DNA of 64,000 nucleotides from Poindextera sp036272595 (GTDB taxonomy: Bacteria; Pseudomonadota; Alphaproteobacteria; Caulobacterales; Caulobacteraceae). Shown in pieces: positions 51,311 to 60,767 of this stretch. Position numbers and translations under genes: made by a program. The DNA is taken from assembly GCA_036272595.1 (NCBI GenBank), contig DATAYM010000038.1:1-64000 (forward strand), read 5' to 3'. The notes beneath the pieces are model-generated. The model did no database searches, was not told where the DNA came from, and worked only from the letters and a program-made list of their open reading frames with translations. Each line of letters opens with the position of its first letter. Position 1 is the first letter of the stretch.

Positions 51311-52008
51311 GCGACGGCGATGCGAGCCTGGAGCCGCCGCTGGAGCCTTTCGGCCTGGCCCGACGCCTGGCGGCGGAGGGTCTGGGCACGGCGCTGCTGC
51401 TGGCGATCGTCGTCGGCTCCGGAATCATGGGCCAGCGCTTGGCCGGCGGAAACGACGCCATCGCCCTGCTCGGCAACACGCTGGCGACGGGCGCGGGCTT
51501 GGTGGTCCTGATCACCATATTCGGCCCGCTGTCCGGCGCGCACTTCAACCCGGCCGTGACCCTGGCCTTCGCGCTACGGCGCGAGATCGGTTGGCCGACT
51601 TCGCTGGCCTACATGGTCGTCCAACTGATCGGAGCCGTCGTCGGCGTCTGGATCGCCCACACGATGTTCGCCGAGCCGGTTTTCCAGATATCGACCAAGC
51701 TTCGCGACGGGCCAGCCCAGGGGTTGGCCGAACTCGTGGCGACCTTCGGCCTGGTCGGAACGATCCTGGCCTGCCTTCGCTTCCGGCCCGACGCCACGCC
51801 CTGGATGGTCGGGCTCTACATCACGTCGGCCTATTGGTTCACGGCCTCGACCTCGTTCGCCAATCCGGCGGTGACCGTGGCGCGAAGCCTGTCCGACACC
51901 TTCGCCGGGATCGCACCCGCATCGGCGCCCCTGTTCATCCTGGCGCAGATTTTCGGATCGACCCTCGCCGTGTTCGTGTTCGGCTGGCTACTGACCGAGC
52001 GCCGCTGA
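51307..52008 (+). CDS. aqpS: aquaporin-family channel, probable arsenite exit pore (AqpS-like)
   Basis: The 233-residue channel has six membrane segments and two NPA boxes (SGAHFNPAVT and STSFANPAVT). It overlaps arsC by 4 nt. In such operons the channel lets arsenite made by ArsC leave the cell down its gradient, replacing an ArsB or Acr3 pump; neither pump is seen here. The identification rests on family plus operon context. Confidence 0.88.
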   Translation: MSDGDASLEPPLEPFGLARRLAAEGLGTALLLAIVVGSGIMGQRLAGGNDAIALLGNTLATGAGLVVLITIFGPLSGAHFNPAVTLAFALRREIGWPTSLAYMVVQLIGAVVGVWIAHTMFAEPVFQISTKLRDGPAQGLAELVATFGLVGTILACLRFRPDATPWMVGLYITSAYWFTASTSFANPAVTVARSLSDTFAGIAPASAPLFILAQIFGSTLAVFVFGWLLTERR

Positions 52009-52021
52009 CACGCCGCGGGGA

Positions 52022-55000
52022 TCAGGCGCCGGCGGATGGGGCGCCGTGACGGCGGGCGCGGCGGGCATAGGCCGGACGCCAGAGGGCGAAGATCATCGCC
52101 GGCAGCACCAGCAGGCTGCCAAGGGCCCCGGTGATCAGGCCGCCGATGATGACGATGGCCATCGGGCCGAGGATTTCCCGCCCGGCGTCACCGGCCTGGA
52201 TGGCCAGCGGCGCAAGCGCCAGGGCGACCAGCACCGTGGTCATCACCAGCGGCGTCAGCCGTTCACGGACGGCCAGGATGACCGTCTGCAGCGACCAGTG
52301 GGCGTGCTCCGAAAGGATCAGGTCCTCAAGCCGGCAGAAGATCAGGATGGCGCTGCGCATCGAAAGCCCGAACAGGGCGATGAAGCCGACGATGGCGCCC
52401 ACCGACAGCACCCCGCCCATCAGCGCCACGGCGAGGACCCCGCCGACGAAGGCGAACAGGGTCGAGGCCAGGATCAGCGCGCCGGTGCGTCCGTCGAAGG
52501 CGATCGCCAGCAACGCGAAGATGGCGAAGACGGCGAGCGCGGCGTTGACCAGGAAGCCGTTTCGCACGGCGGCGGCGGCCGGGCCGGCGCCGGCATATTC
52601 GACGAAGGCGCCCGGCGGCAGGGTCACATGGGCGGCGATGGCCTGCCGCGCCTGGTTCAGGAACCGGTCAGGGTCCGCCGGGCTGGCGGTGACCACCTGC
52701 CGGCGCAGACCGTCGTCGTGGGCGATCGTGCGGCGGTCATCGGTGAGGTAGACATTGGCCACCGCGTTCAAGGGCTCGGAGATGCCCTGGGTCGAGCGCA
52801 GCAGAAGTTTGCCCACCGCTTCAGGATCACGCCGCAGCGAGGCCTGGGCGCTGACCGCCAGATCGATCTCGCGGCCGTTCTCATAGATCCGCGCCACCCG
52901 CTCGCCGGCGAAGGCGGCCTGGACGGTGTCGAGGATGTCCGCCGCCGAGAGGCCATAGAGCGCCAGCCGCTGGAAGTTGATGTCGGCCCTGACCACCGGC
53001 GCGCGGGCATGCTCGGCGACCCGCACCCCGTGGGCGCCCGGCAGGGTCTTCATCACCGCGGCGATCCGGCCCGCGGCGGCGTCCAGGGCGTCCAGGTCCT
53101 GGCCGAAGACGCTGACCTGCACCGGCGCGACCGGCTGGCCCCCGTCCTGGGTCGCATCGAAGCGCGAGCGGACGGTCGGGTCGACGCCCGGGAAGCGCTG
53201 CAGCCGGTCGAGCACCTGGTTCGCCAGATGCTGCTGCGCCGCCGCGTCCAGGCCCGGCGCCAACTCCAGATCGAAGGCGCTGCGTTCGGGACCGGCGGCG
53301 TTCTCGGCGGTCGGATCGCGGCCGATGCGCTGGCTGATCGCCTTCACCCCGTCGAGCGAGGCGAGTTCGGCGGCGATGCGCGCGCCGTAGTCGCGGGAGA
53401 CCGCGATCGACGATCCCGGCGGGGCGCTGATCTCGGCGATCAGATGGCCGTCGTGGACGCTGGGCAACAGCTCGAAGCGGTCGAGCGCCAGCGCCGTCAT
53501 GGCCAGGATCGCCACGATCATGCCGACGACCAGGATCGGCCACGGCCTGCCGCTGAGACCCGAAATCCACCCGCCGTGCATATCCTTCAACCGATGCAGC
53601 AGCCTCGGCTCCGGCGAAGGCCTGACGTGCTGCAGGAAGAGCAGGCAGAGGGCCGGCGTCACCGCCGCGGCCACGACCAGCGAGGCGAGCGAGGCGGCGA
53701 TCACCGCCACCGCCAGGGGCGCGAGCAGCGCCCTTTCGGTCACCGGCAGCGCCAGGATCGGCAGCAGGGCGACGATCATCGCCAGGGTGGCGTAGACCAC
53801 CGGCCCGCGCACCTCGATGGAGGCGGCCAGCACCGCCTCCAGCCGCGAGGCATGGCGCGCCTCGGCGTCGCGCAGCCGGCCCAGCACGTTCTCCACGTCG
53901 ATGACCGCATCGTCGATCACCACCCCCAGTCCGACCGCCAGACCGCCCAGGGTCATCGCGTTCAGCGTCCAGCCAAGGGCGTTGAGGGCGATGACGGCGG
54001 CCAGCAGCGACAGCGGGATGCTGACCAGCGAGATCAGCGCCGCGCGCCAATCACGCAGGAAGACCACCAGCACGACGGCCGCCAGCACCGCGCCGACGCC
54101 GAGGTCCCAGGCGATGCCGCGCACCGAGGCCAGGGCGAAGCTGGCCGGCCGGTCGAGGTCGGTCCGGACCTCGATGCCCTCGGCCTTCAGCGCCGGCGTC
54201 AGCGACGCCAGCGCCTGCTCGACGGCCTGGGTGGTCTGCAAGGTGTTGGCGCCGTATTGCTTGGCGACGTCGACCAGCACGCCGGGCTTGCCCATGATCA
54301 GGGCGTCTCCGAACGCCGGCGCCGCCGTCTCCGACACGTCGGCGACGTCGTCGATGCGCACCGGGGCGGCCCCGGGGGTCTGGATCTGGCCGGCGCCGAC
54401 GTCCTCCTTGGTCAGGGCCTGGCCGTGCGGCTCGATCACCACCCGCTGGTTGTCGGTGTCGATGAAGCCGGCGCCGGCCACGCTGGTGGCGCGCTTCACC
54501 GCGTTCAGGATGTCGAGAAAGCCCAGGTCGCTGTCGGAGAGGTCTCCCGGCCTCGCCTGCACCTCGATGCGCCGGATCGCCCCGCCGAAGACCCCGACGC
54601 GCGCGACGCCGGCCGCGGACAACAGCCGCGGCCGCACCGTCCACTGCACCACGTCGCGCAGGGTCATGGCGTCGAGCGTGCCGCTGGTGAAGCCGATCTT
54701 CAGCACCTCCGCGCCCGACGAGGTCAGGGGCGCGATGTGCGGCGGCGAAACCCCGTCCGGCAGCGCGCCGGCCAGGGAGGCCAGTCGTTCGGACACCGCA
54801 TCGCGGGTGCGGAAGGGATCGGCGGCGGCGGCGAAGCGCACGGTGATGGTCGAAAGCCCCTGGGTGGACTCCGAATGCACCTGGGCGACGCCGGGCGCGC
54901 CGATCAGCGCCGTCTCGATCGGCTGGGTGACGGTGGTTTCCACCTGCTCGGCGACCAGGCCCGGGGCCTCGGTCTGCACGATCATTTCCGCCGGCGCGAT

Positions 55001-55123
55001 GTCGGGCAGCAGGTCGAACCGGGTGTCGCGCGCCGAAAAGACGCCGAAGGCCAGGAACAGCAGGCAGGCCAGCGCGATCAGCCTTGGCCGTTCCAGCGAC
55101 CAGCGGACGGCCCGCGCCAGCAT
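52022..55123 (-). CDS. RND efflux permease, heavy-metal (CzcA/CusA) type
   Basis: The 1033-residue inner-membrane pump has the RND start (SLERPRLIALACLLFLAFG), two large periplasmic loops and the TM4 segment GLGVVIDDAVIDVENVLGRL with acidic proton-relay residues. Length and TM4 place it in the heavy-metal efflux or hydrophobe subgroup near CzcA rather than AcrB. It shares an operon with adaptor and outer-membrane genes (1-nt overlap with the adaptor). The metal is unknown; the neighbouring ars genes do not prove a link. Confidence 0.88.
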   Translation of the reverse strand: MLARAVRWSLERPRLIALACLLFLAFGVFSARDTRFDLLPDIAPAEMIVQTEAPGLVAEQVETTVTQPIETALIGAPGVAQVHSESTQGLSTITVRFAAAADPFRTRDAVSERLASLAGALPDGVSPPHIAPLTSSGAEVLKIGFTSGTLDAMTLRDVVQWTVRPRLLSAAGVARVGVFGGAIRRIEVQARPGDLSDSDLGFLDILNAVKRATSVAGAGFIDTDNQRVVIEPHGQALTKEDVGAGQIQTPGAAPVRIDDVADVSETAAPAFGDALIMGKPGVLVDVAKQYGANTLQTTQAVEQALASLTPALKAEGIEVRTDLDRPASFALASVRGIAWDLGVGAVLAAVVLVVFLRDWRAALISLVSIPLSLLAAVIALNALGWTLNAMTLGGLAVGLGVVIDDAVIDVENVLGRLRDAEARHASRLEAVLAASIEVRGPVVYATLAMIVALLPILALPVTERALLAPLAVAVIAASLASLVVAAAVTPALCLLFLQHVRPSPEPRLLHRLKDMHGGWISGLSGRPWPILVVGMIVAILAMTALALDRFELLPSVHDGHLIAEISAPPGSSIAVSRDYGARIAAELASLDGVKAISQRIGRDPTAENAAGPERSAFDLELAPGLDAAAQQHLANQVLDRLQRFPGVDPTVRSRFDATQDGGQPVAPVQVSVFGQDLDALDAAAGRIAAVMKTLPGAHGVRVAEHARAPVVRADINFQRLALYGLSAADILDTVQAAFAGERVARIYENGREIDLAVSAQASLRRDPEAVGKLLLRSTQGISEPLNAVANVYLTDDRRTIAHDDGLRRQVVTASPADPDRFLNQARQAIAAHVTLPPGAFVEYAGAGPAAAAVRNGFLVNAALAVFAIFALLAIAFDGRTGALILASTLFAFVGGVLAVALMGGVLSVGAIVGFIALFGLSMRSAILIFCRLEDLILSEHAHWSLQTVILAVRERLTPLVMTTVLVALALAPLAIQAGDAGREILGPMAIVIIGGLITGALGSLLVLPAMIFALWRPAYARRARRHGAPSAGA

Positions 55124-56037
55124 CAGGGCGCCGAGCCTGGCGCGCTCTGCTCGGCGTTGAACAGCGCCGCCGCACCCTCGGTCACCACCTGGTCGCCGGC
55201 CGAAACGCCCTGGGAGACGAAGAAGCCGTCCTTCTGGGAGACCGGGTTTTGCAGCATCCGCCGGTCGAACCCGTCCGGGCCGTCGCGGACATACGCCCAG
55301 TCCAGCCCGCGATAGCGGATGATCGAGGCCAGCGGCACGATGTAGCCGGTCTGCGGGCTCTTGGACTCGATGTGGGCGCTGTTGGTCAGGCCGACCGACA
55401 GGAGGATGGCGTCGGGGCCGGTGACCTCGACGATCAGCCCGGACGACTGCAGCCGCGGCTCGGCCGCCCGCGCCGGCCCGAGCATCACCCCGGCCACCGA
55501 GTCGTCGCCGATGTCGACCTTGACGGTCCGCGCCCCCGCCTGCCCCTCATTGTTGTGGGTGTCGACATGGACCAGGGCGACCTTGCCGGCGACCACCCCG
55601 CGCACCAGGGCCGCCCGCGCCGCGCCGCTCATATGGGCGACTCCGGGACCCCATTCGAGGCTCAGCCGGTTGCGCAGCATCGCCACCTTCAGGGCGTCGG
55701 ACCTGGCCTGGGCCACCGCCGCCTCGAGGTCCTTCGAGGCGATGCTGCCGTCGGCGGCGTGCAGCGCCCTCGAACGCGCCGCCTCGGCCCGCGAGGCCTC
55801 GGCGGCGGCGACGGCGGTGGCCAGGTCGGAATCCAGCTGCACCAGCGGCTCCGGATCGAGCACCTTGGCGAAGGCGTCGGTCTCGGAAGCGCGCTGGGTG
55901 GAGCTTAGCGCCTGGGTCTTGATCCCCAGCTTCTGCTGGATCGCCGGGCTCATCCGCACCCCGGCCGCGTGGACGGCGCCGGCGCCCAGCACCAGGCACA
56001 AGCCCGCGGCGGCCATGCTGAAGAGCGACCTGGTCAT
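55123..56037 (-). CDS. periplasmic adaptor (membrane fusion) protein of the RND system, short form
   Basis: The 304-residue protein has a signal peptide (cleavage after VHAA, about residue 25), then MSPAIQQKLGIKTQAL, a helical hairpin with Ala-rich coiled segments (about 60-115) and a C-terminal barrel domain (YIVPLASIIRYRGLDWAYV, ending QGVSAGDQVVTEGAAALFNAE). It is shorter than the usual 370-500 residue adaptors, and the canonical lipoyl half-motifs are not obvious. The ATG at 56037 overlaps the outer-membrane gene stop. Confidence 0.8.
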   Translation of the reverse strand: MTRSLFSMAAAGLCLVLGAGAVHAAGVRMSPAIQQKLGIKTQALSSTQRASETDAFAKVLDPEPLVQLDSDLATAVAAAEASRAEAARSRALHAADGSIASKDLEAAVAQARSDALKVAMLRNRLSLEWGPGVAHMSGAARAALVRGVVAGKVALVHVDTHNNEGQAGARTVKVDIGDDSVAGVMLGPARAAEPRLQSSGLIVEVTGPDAILLSVGLTNSAHIESKSPQTGYIVPLASIIRYRGLDWAYVRDGPDGFDRRMLQNPVSQKDGFFVSQGVSAGDQVVTEGAAALFNAEQSAPGSAP

Positions 56038-57494
56038 CCGAGCCCCGAACCGTCCCAGCCCCCGCCCAGCGCCTGGTAGAGGGCGACGGTGTCGGCATAG
56101 CGGGCCGATCGCGCCTGGGACAGCGCGATCAGCGCCTGGACGTCGGCGGTCTCCGCGGTCAGCACCGGCAGCGACCCGGCCTGGCCATGGGCCAGCTGGT
56201 CCTGCGCCAGCCTGAGCGAGCGCGCCGCCGCCGCCTCGGCCGCGTTCGCATGTTTCAGCGTCTCGGCGTCGTCGACGATCGCCTGCAGCACGTCGGCGGT
56301 GTTCTGCAAGGCGCCGAGGACCGTGCTGCGGTACTGCGCCTTGGCCTGGTCCAGCGCCGCCTCGGCGGCTTTCTGCTTGTGGCGCAAGGCGCCGGCGTCG
56401 AACACGGTCTGGGCGATCGAGCCGGTGATCGACCACAGGTCGTTGCCGTTGGAAAACAGCGTGCCGATGTTGCTGGAGGCGCCGCCCGGCGAGGCGGTGA
56501 TGGAGAAGCTGGGCAGGCGCGCGGCGACGGCCACCCCGACCAGGGCCGAGGCGACGTGCACATTGGCTTCCGCGGCCCGCACGTCAGGGCGCTGGCGCAC
56601 CAGTTGCGAGGGCAGGCTTACCGGCAGGTCCAGGGGCAGCTGGAAGTCGGAAATCTCCAGCCGATCGGTCGGCGCTTCGGAGGGCGGGCGTCCGACCAGC
56701 GCGGCCAGCAGGTCGCGTTCCTGGTCGATCTGCTTCTGCAGCGGCGGAGCGAGCTGCTCGGCCTGTTCCAGCGCGGTTTCCGCTCCCGCCACGTCGACGG
56801 TCGAGGCCTCGCCGAGCCGCTGCTGCCGGCGGGTGATCTCCAGGGTGCGACGATCCGTCTCGATGATCCGGCCCGTGTCGTCCATCTGGCTGTCCAGGCT
56901 GGCCAGCTGGACCGCGGCGTTGGCGACGTTGGCGGTGAGGGTCAGATAGACCGCCTGGGTCAGGAAGGCCTGGTTCTCGGCCTGGGCGGCGGCCGATTCC
57001 GTCTGTCGCCGGACGCCGCCGAAGACGTCGATGACGTAGGTGATGTTCAGCTGCGCCGTGTACAGCGAATAGGACTCGGCGTTGGAGGCGAGAGGCGGCG
57101 CGATGGTCGCCGAATTCTTGGCGCGGACGCCGCTGGCGGCCAGGTCGACGGTGGGGAACTGCGCCGCCCGCTGGGCCAGCCAGGCCTCGCGGGCCGCCCG
57201 CAGGGCCGCCTGGGCGGAGGCCAGGTCGGCGTTGTCCTTCAGCGCCTCGTCCTCGAGCGCATCGAGTTTTGGCGAGCCGAACAGCGTCCACCAGCGGCCG
57301 GCGACCGGGGCGCCGAGCGCGAAACGCTGCGCCGCATCGCCGCCGCCGGCGGCGGTTTGCGCGGGCAGCGGCGCGGGGGTGTAGCGGTCGACGCTGGGGG
57401 CCGGCGGTATATGGAAATCCGGCCCGACCGTGCAGCCGGCCAGGAGGCCGGCTCCCGCGGCGCCGAGCGCGACGCTGCGGGCCAGCCTTTTCAA
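56034..57494 (-). CDS. outer-membrane efflux lipoprotein (NodT/OprM family)
   Basis: The 486-residue protein has a lipoprotein signal with lipobox LLAGC (Cys21) and then GPDFHIPPAPSVDRY, the classic start of NodT-type outer-membrane factors. Two long coiled repeats follow (for example RWWTLFGSPKLDALEDEAL and LVRQRPDVRAAEANVHVASALVGVA). The start is a TTG at 57494 overlapping the DUF1003 stop as TTGA; no ATG or Shine-Dalgarno is present, so translation depends on coupling. Confidence 0.88.
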   Translation of the reverse strand: MKRLARSVALGAAGAGLLAGCTVGPDFHIPPAPSVDRYTPAPLPAQTAAGGGDAAQRFALGAPVAGRWWTLFGSPKLDALEDEALKDNADLASAQAALRAAREAWLAQRAAQFPTVDLAASGVRAKNSATIAPPLASNAESYSLYTAQLNITYVIDVFGGVRRQTESAAAQAENQAFLTQAVYLTLTANVANAAVQLASLDSQMDDTGRIIETDRRTLEITRRQQRLGEASTVDVAGAETALEQAEQLAPPLQKQIDQERDLLAALVGRPPSEAPTDRLEISDFQLPLDLPVSLPSQLVRQRPDVRAAEANVHVASALVGVAVAARLPSFSITASPGGASSNIGTLFSNGNDLWSITGSIAQTVFDAGALRHKQKAAEAALDQAKAQYRSTVLGALQNTADVLQAIVDDAETLKHANAAEAAAARSLRLAQDQLAHGQAGSLPVLTAETADVQALIALSQARSARYADTVALYQALGGGWDGSGLG

Positions 57495-58021
57495 GCGCCG
57501 GTCGGCCCGGCCGGCGCCGTTTTGCCGTTGCGCAGCAGCTCGGTCAGTTCGGTGATGGTGTTGGTCAGGTTGAGCACCTCCTTCTCGCGCAGCTCGTCGA
57601 TCTTCTCGTGCAGCAGTTCGATCTCCAGCTCGGCCTTGATGTTCACCTGGTAGTCGTTCTCGGCCTCCTTGCGGTCGATGTCCTGCTGGCGGTTCTGCGC
57701 CATCATGATGAAGGGGGCGGCGTAGGCGGCCTGGAACGACAGGGCCAGGTTGAGCAGGATGAACGGATAGGGGTCCCATTTCTGAACGAAGGCGGTGACG
57801 TTCAGCACGATCCAGATGGTCAGCAGCGCCGACTGGACGATGATGAAGTTCCACGAGCCCATGGTCGCGGCCACCCGGTCGGCGATCTTCTGGCCCACGG
57901 TCAGGCTGTCGCGCGGTTTCTCGCCGGCGGCCTCGCGCTTTCCGCGCCGCAGGCTCCTGAGTTCGGCGAGCAGCCGTTGCTCGGTCTCGTGCAATTGCTG
58001 TTTCAGCGTCACCGTCGCCAT
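57491..58021 (-). CDS. DUF1003 family membrane protein
   Basis: The 176-residue protein has two membrane segments (about residues 57-100, SWNFIIVQSALLTIWIVLNV and PFILLNLALSFQAAYAAPFI) and the MMAQNRQ motif of DUF1003. A C-terminal coiled coil is predicted from the heptad-like EIELLHEKIDELREKEVLNL. Function is unknown. It is the first gene of the RND operon, overlapping the outer-membrane gene, which is an uncommon partner for an efflux system. Confidence 0.85.
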   Translation of the reverse strand: MATVTLKQQLHETEQRLLAELRSLRRGKREAAGEKPRDSLTVGQKIADRVAATMGSWNFIIVQSALLTIWIVLNVTAFVQKWDPYPFILLNLALSFQAAYAAPFIMMAQNRQQDIDRKEAENDYQVNIKAELEIELLHEKIDELREKEVLNLTNTITELTELLRNGKTAPAGPTGA

Positions 58022-58167
58022 GACGTCCCCTCCGGGTCGGGCTGCGGATCGGCACGCTCCGCTTCGCCCCCGAGCAACGCAGCGGAATCTGTTGATGCAA
58101 CTGGGCCGTAGTGTTGGGCGTCGGCCGCGCGAGGTCAACCGCGACTCCGCGACGCCTTATGCCGCGC

Positions 58168-58545
58168 CTAACTGCGCACGAAGGCGCACAGCTTGTTGCC
58201 GTCCGGGTCGCGCACATAGGCAGCGTAGAAGACCGGGTTCATGCCTTCGCGCACGCCCGGCGGGCCCTCGTCGGCGCCGCCGGCGGCCAGCGCCGCGGCG
58301 TGGAAGGCGTCGATCGAGGCCCGATCCTCGGCCAGGAAGGCCAGCATGGTCCCGTTGCCCGCGGTCGCCGCCGCCCGGTCGAAGGGCCGGGTCAGGAAGA
58401 ACTTGCCCCGGTCGCCGGCCCGCGAATAGCCGGTCCAGGTCTCGCTGGTCGTGTCGCGCACCGCGCCGAGCGCCGCGAACACCGCATCGTAGAAGGCGAT
58501 CGCGCGCGTCATGTCGTTCACGCCGACCGTGGAATAGGCGATCAA
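58168..58545 (-). CDS. VOC (glyoxalase-fold) family protein
   Basis: The 125-residue single-domain protein begins IAYSTVGVNDMTRAIAFYDAVFAALG and ends YAAYVRDPDGNKLCAFV, the usual pattern of small glyoxalase/bleomycin-resistance-like proteins. I use the TTG at 58545, which follows GGGAGGG at 8-9 nt; another in-frame TTG at 58575 has no proper spacing. Substrate unknown. It stands alone between the efflux operon and the phosphoesterase gene. Confidence 0.8.
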   Translation of the reverse strand: MIAYSTVGVNDMTRAIAFYDAVFAALGAVRDTTSETWTGYSRAGDRGKFFLTRPFDRAAATAGNGTMLAFLAEDRASIDAFHAAALAAGGADEGPPGVREGMNPVFYAAYVRDPDGNKLCAFVRS

Positions 58546-58586
58546 GGGCCGTCCCTCCCCCTCGCGGAGCAGCAACTTCCGTGAAG

Positions 58587-59666
58587 CTAGAACAGACCGG
58601 CCATCGGCACGACGCCTTTTTCGGTGTCGGCGGCGTGGCCGAGATGCTCCGAAAGGCCGAAGGCGTCTTCAATGGTGCGCAGCAGCGAATAGTGATTGTA
58701 CGGGGTATCGTCCCGGACCCCACGCGGGCCGTGATTGGTGATGACGATGGTCGGGATGTGGCCGCCGCCGAAGTTCGACGGCGCATCGGGGGTCACGGCG
58801 CAGCAGCCCTCCCGGGTCTTGCCGGCGCCTTCGTCGAAGGTGATGACGATGGCGAAATTCTCACGCGAGGCCCAGGCGGGCGTCGCCTGGATCCGCCTGA
58901 CGAGATCACCGGCGATGCGGTCGCCGCGGGCGATCAACGCCGTCGTGTCGCCGCTCTGGCAGCCGGGCGGCAGGTTCGGCCCGTGCAGTCCATGCATTTC
59001 GTTGCACTGGTTGGGGACCACCAGCGCAAAGCTCGGCAGCCTGTTCGACGCCAGATCGGCCTGCAGCTGCTGAAAGTCGACGATGTGCTCGGCGCGATCG
59101 GGATCATGCTGCACGGCGTCGAAATTCATGAAGCCCGAATGCTTGGCGGCGTAGAGCGCCGTCTTGCGGGTGTGGTCGTCATAGGCAGGGTCACTGGCGG
59201 TCACCGCCAGCGAGCCCGCCGCCGGCAGGCTTTCGTAATAGCCTTTCCAGCTCAGGCCCGCCGCCTCCAGCTGCTGGCCCAGATGGCGGGCGCTCACCGT
59301 ATGATCGGCATAGCCCGGCGCCGCGGCTCCGGCGCAGGCCGGATCGGCCAGGCCGGCGTGGCAGAAGTAGCCGTCGTCGTCATGGATGCCGAAGGTATCG
59401 CCCCCGAGCAGCGCGACGTAGTTGGGTTCGCTCGGATGCACCTCTCCGAAGAACTGGGTGGCGTTGCCGTATTTGGCGGCCAGGGCGGCGATGTTGGGGG
59501 CGGCGGCCGGGTCGAGCACCTGGGCGTAGTTCTTGTTCTCCTCGAAGATGACGAGGATGTGGGCGTATCGAGGAATCGCCTCGTCGCGCGCCGTCCGCGG
59601 CCCCGCACCGGCCGAGCCGGCCAGCAGGGCCGCCGCGGCCAGACCGAACAACGCTTTATTCCACAT
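58587..59666 (-). CDS. secreted phosphoesterase-family protein (acid phosphatase/phospholipase C-like)
   Basis: The 359-residue protein has a signal peptide (about 1-22) followed by HILVIFEENKNYAQVLD, the metal-binding EEN motif of the phosphoesterase family. HPSEPNYVALLGG and ITFDEGAGK follow, with a GGGHIPTIVITNHG segment carrying further ligands. Members hydrolyse phosphomonoesters or phospholipids outside the cytoplasm. The ATG at 59666 has AGGAAAC upstream. It is the last gene of the TonB-receptor/beta-propeller unit. Confidence 0.87.
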   Translation of the reverse strand: MWNKALFGLAAAALLAGSAGAGPRTARDEAIPRYAHILVIFEENKNYAQVLDPAAAPNIAALAAKYGNATQFFGEVHPSEPNYVALLGGDTFGIHDDDGYFCHAGLADPACAGAAAPGYADHTVSARHLGQQLEAAGLSWKGYYESLPAAGSLAVTASDPAYDDHTRKTALYAAKHSGFMNFDAVQHDPDRAEHIVDFQQLQADLASNRLPSFALVVPNQCNEMHGLHGPNLPPGCQSGDTTALIARGDRIAGDLVRRIQATPAWASRENFAIVITFDEGAGKTREGCCAVTPDAPSNFGGGHIPTIVITNHGPRGVRDDTPYNHYSLLRTIEDAFGLSEHLGHAADTEKGVVPMAGLF

Positions 59667-59716
59667 AATCTTGTTTCCTAAGCCCTGGACTTCATAAGCC
59701 GTCGCGGCGGAGTGGC

Positions 59717-60745
59717 TCAACGGCCGGGCCCGACCACCAGGATGGTGAAGGTTCCGGGCTGGGCGATTGGGCGCCCGCCGGTGGGCGACGGCGCGTAGCT
59801 GGCGGTCGGCAAGTAGAGGTCGCCGCTACGGGGGTCGAGGGCCCCCACCCGCGCGCCGCGCTGGGTTTTCAACGATTGGACGATGGCGACGCCGCCAGGC
59901 GCTCGGAGGTCCAGCACCTCAAGAAGGCCATCCTGGCCGCATGGGATGAAGGCCAGATGGCGTGCGGCGTCGTAGATCACCGCGTCGGGGCCAGCGCCGA
60001 TCGCAAGTGTCGCCAGATCCTCGCCATCGGCGGCGCGGATGACCTTCGCCGTCTTGTTGGCGCAGGCGGCGATCAGAACACCGCGATCGGCCGCATAGGC
60101 CAGGCCGGTGGGGCCTTCGCAGCTTTTCAGAGCGTAGCGGCCGACGACGGCGCGGGCGCGGGTGTCCAGCACCGCGATCTGGTTCTGATCCTCTATGTTG
60201 ACGAAGACCCGGCCGAGGCCGTCGGCGACGGCGAATTCCAGCGCCCCGCCGACCGGGATCGCCCCCACGGCCTTTCGGGTCTGGGGGTCGATCAAGGTGA
60301 CGTCGCCGCTATGGCCGTTCATGACCATGGCCAGTCCGGTCGCCGGATCGAACAGCGCCGCGTCCGGCTTCTGACCGGCGGGGATGTCGGCCAGCAACTG
60401 CCCGTTCAGGGCGTCGACCAGGTGCGCGCTGTTGGAGCCGCTGTCGGTGACCAAGAGCGTGGCGCCGCTGTCGAGCGGCAGGCTCTCATGGGCCTTCTGC
60501 GCGTCGGCCAGATGGCCGACGACCTGCCGGGTGTCGACGTCCAGCGCCAGCACGCCGCCGGTGCGGCTGACATAGACCCTGCGATGGGCCGGATCGAAGC
60601 TGGCGTAGTCGAAGCCGCCGTCCGGGGCGGCGATCCGACCGATGACGCCGTAGGTCGGCGGCGTCTGCGCCGGCGCCGCGCCGGCCGCCACGGCCGCGGC
60701 GGCGAAGGCCGCAACCCCGAACAGGCTGATATCCATTCGAGACAT
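59717..60745 (-). CDS. YncE-like secreted beta-propeller protein
   Basis: The 342-residue protein has a signal peptide (about 1-31, Ala-rich, ending APAQ) and repeated blades with patterns such as RRVYVSRTGGVLALDVDT, GLAMVMNGHSGDVTLIDP and GRVFVNIEDQNQIAVLDT, typical of YVTN/YncE propellers. YncE-type proteins often sit next to TonB receptors, as here. The ATG at 60745 follows GGAG by 6-7 nt. It lies 50 nt upstream of the phosphoesterase gene. A role in binding or surface display is inference. Confidence 0.87.
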   Translation of the reverse strand: MSRMDISLFGVAAFAAAAVAAGAAPAQTPPTYGVIGRIAAPDGGFDYASFDPAHRRVYVSRTGGVLALDVDTRQVVGHLADAQKAHESLPLDSGATLLVTDSGSNSAHLVDALNGQLLADIPAGQKPDAALFDPATGLAMVMNGHSGDVTLIDPQTRKAVGAIPVGGALEFAVADGLGRVFVNIEDQNQIAVLDTRARAVVGRYALKSCEGPTGLAYAADRGVLIAACANKTAKVIRAADGEDLATLAIGAGPDAVIYDAARHLAFIPCGQDGLLEVLDLRAPGGVAIVQSLKTQRGARVGALDPRSGDLYLPTASYAPSPTGGRPIAQPGTFTILVVGPGR

Positions 60746-60767
60746 GACGCGCTCCACCCCAGGCTGA

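Noticed and set aside
52046..55315. Continuous plus-strand frame of over 1000 codons opposite the RND pump gene
   Set aside because: Composition is low-complexity Arg/Gly/Asp/Gln-rich without any fold signature, whereas the minus strand encodes a full RND pump.
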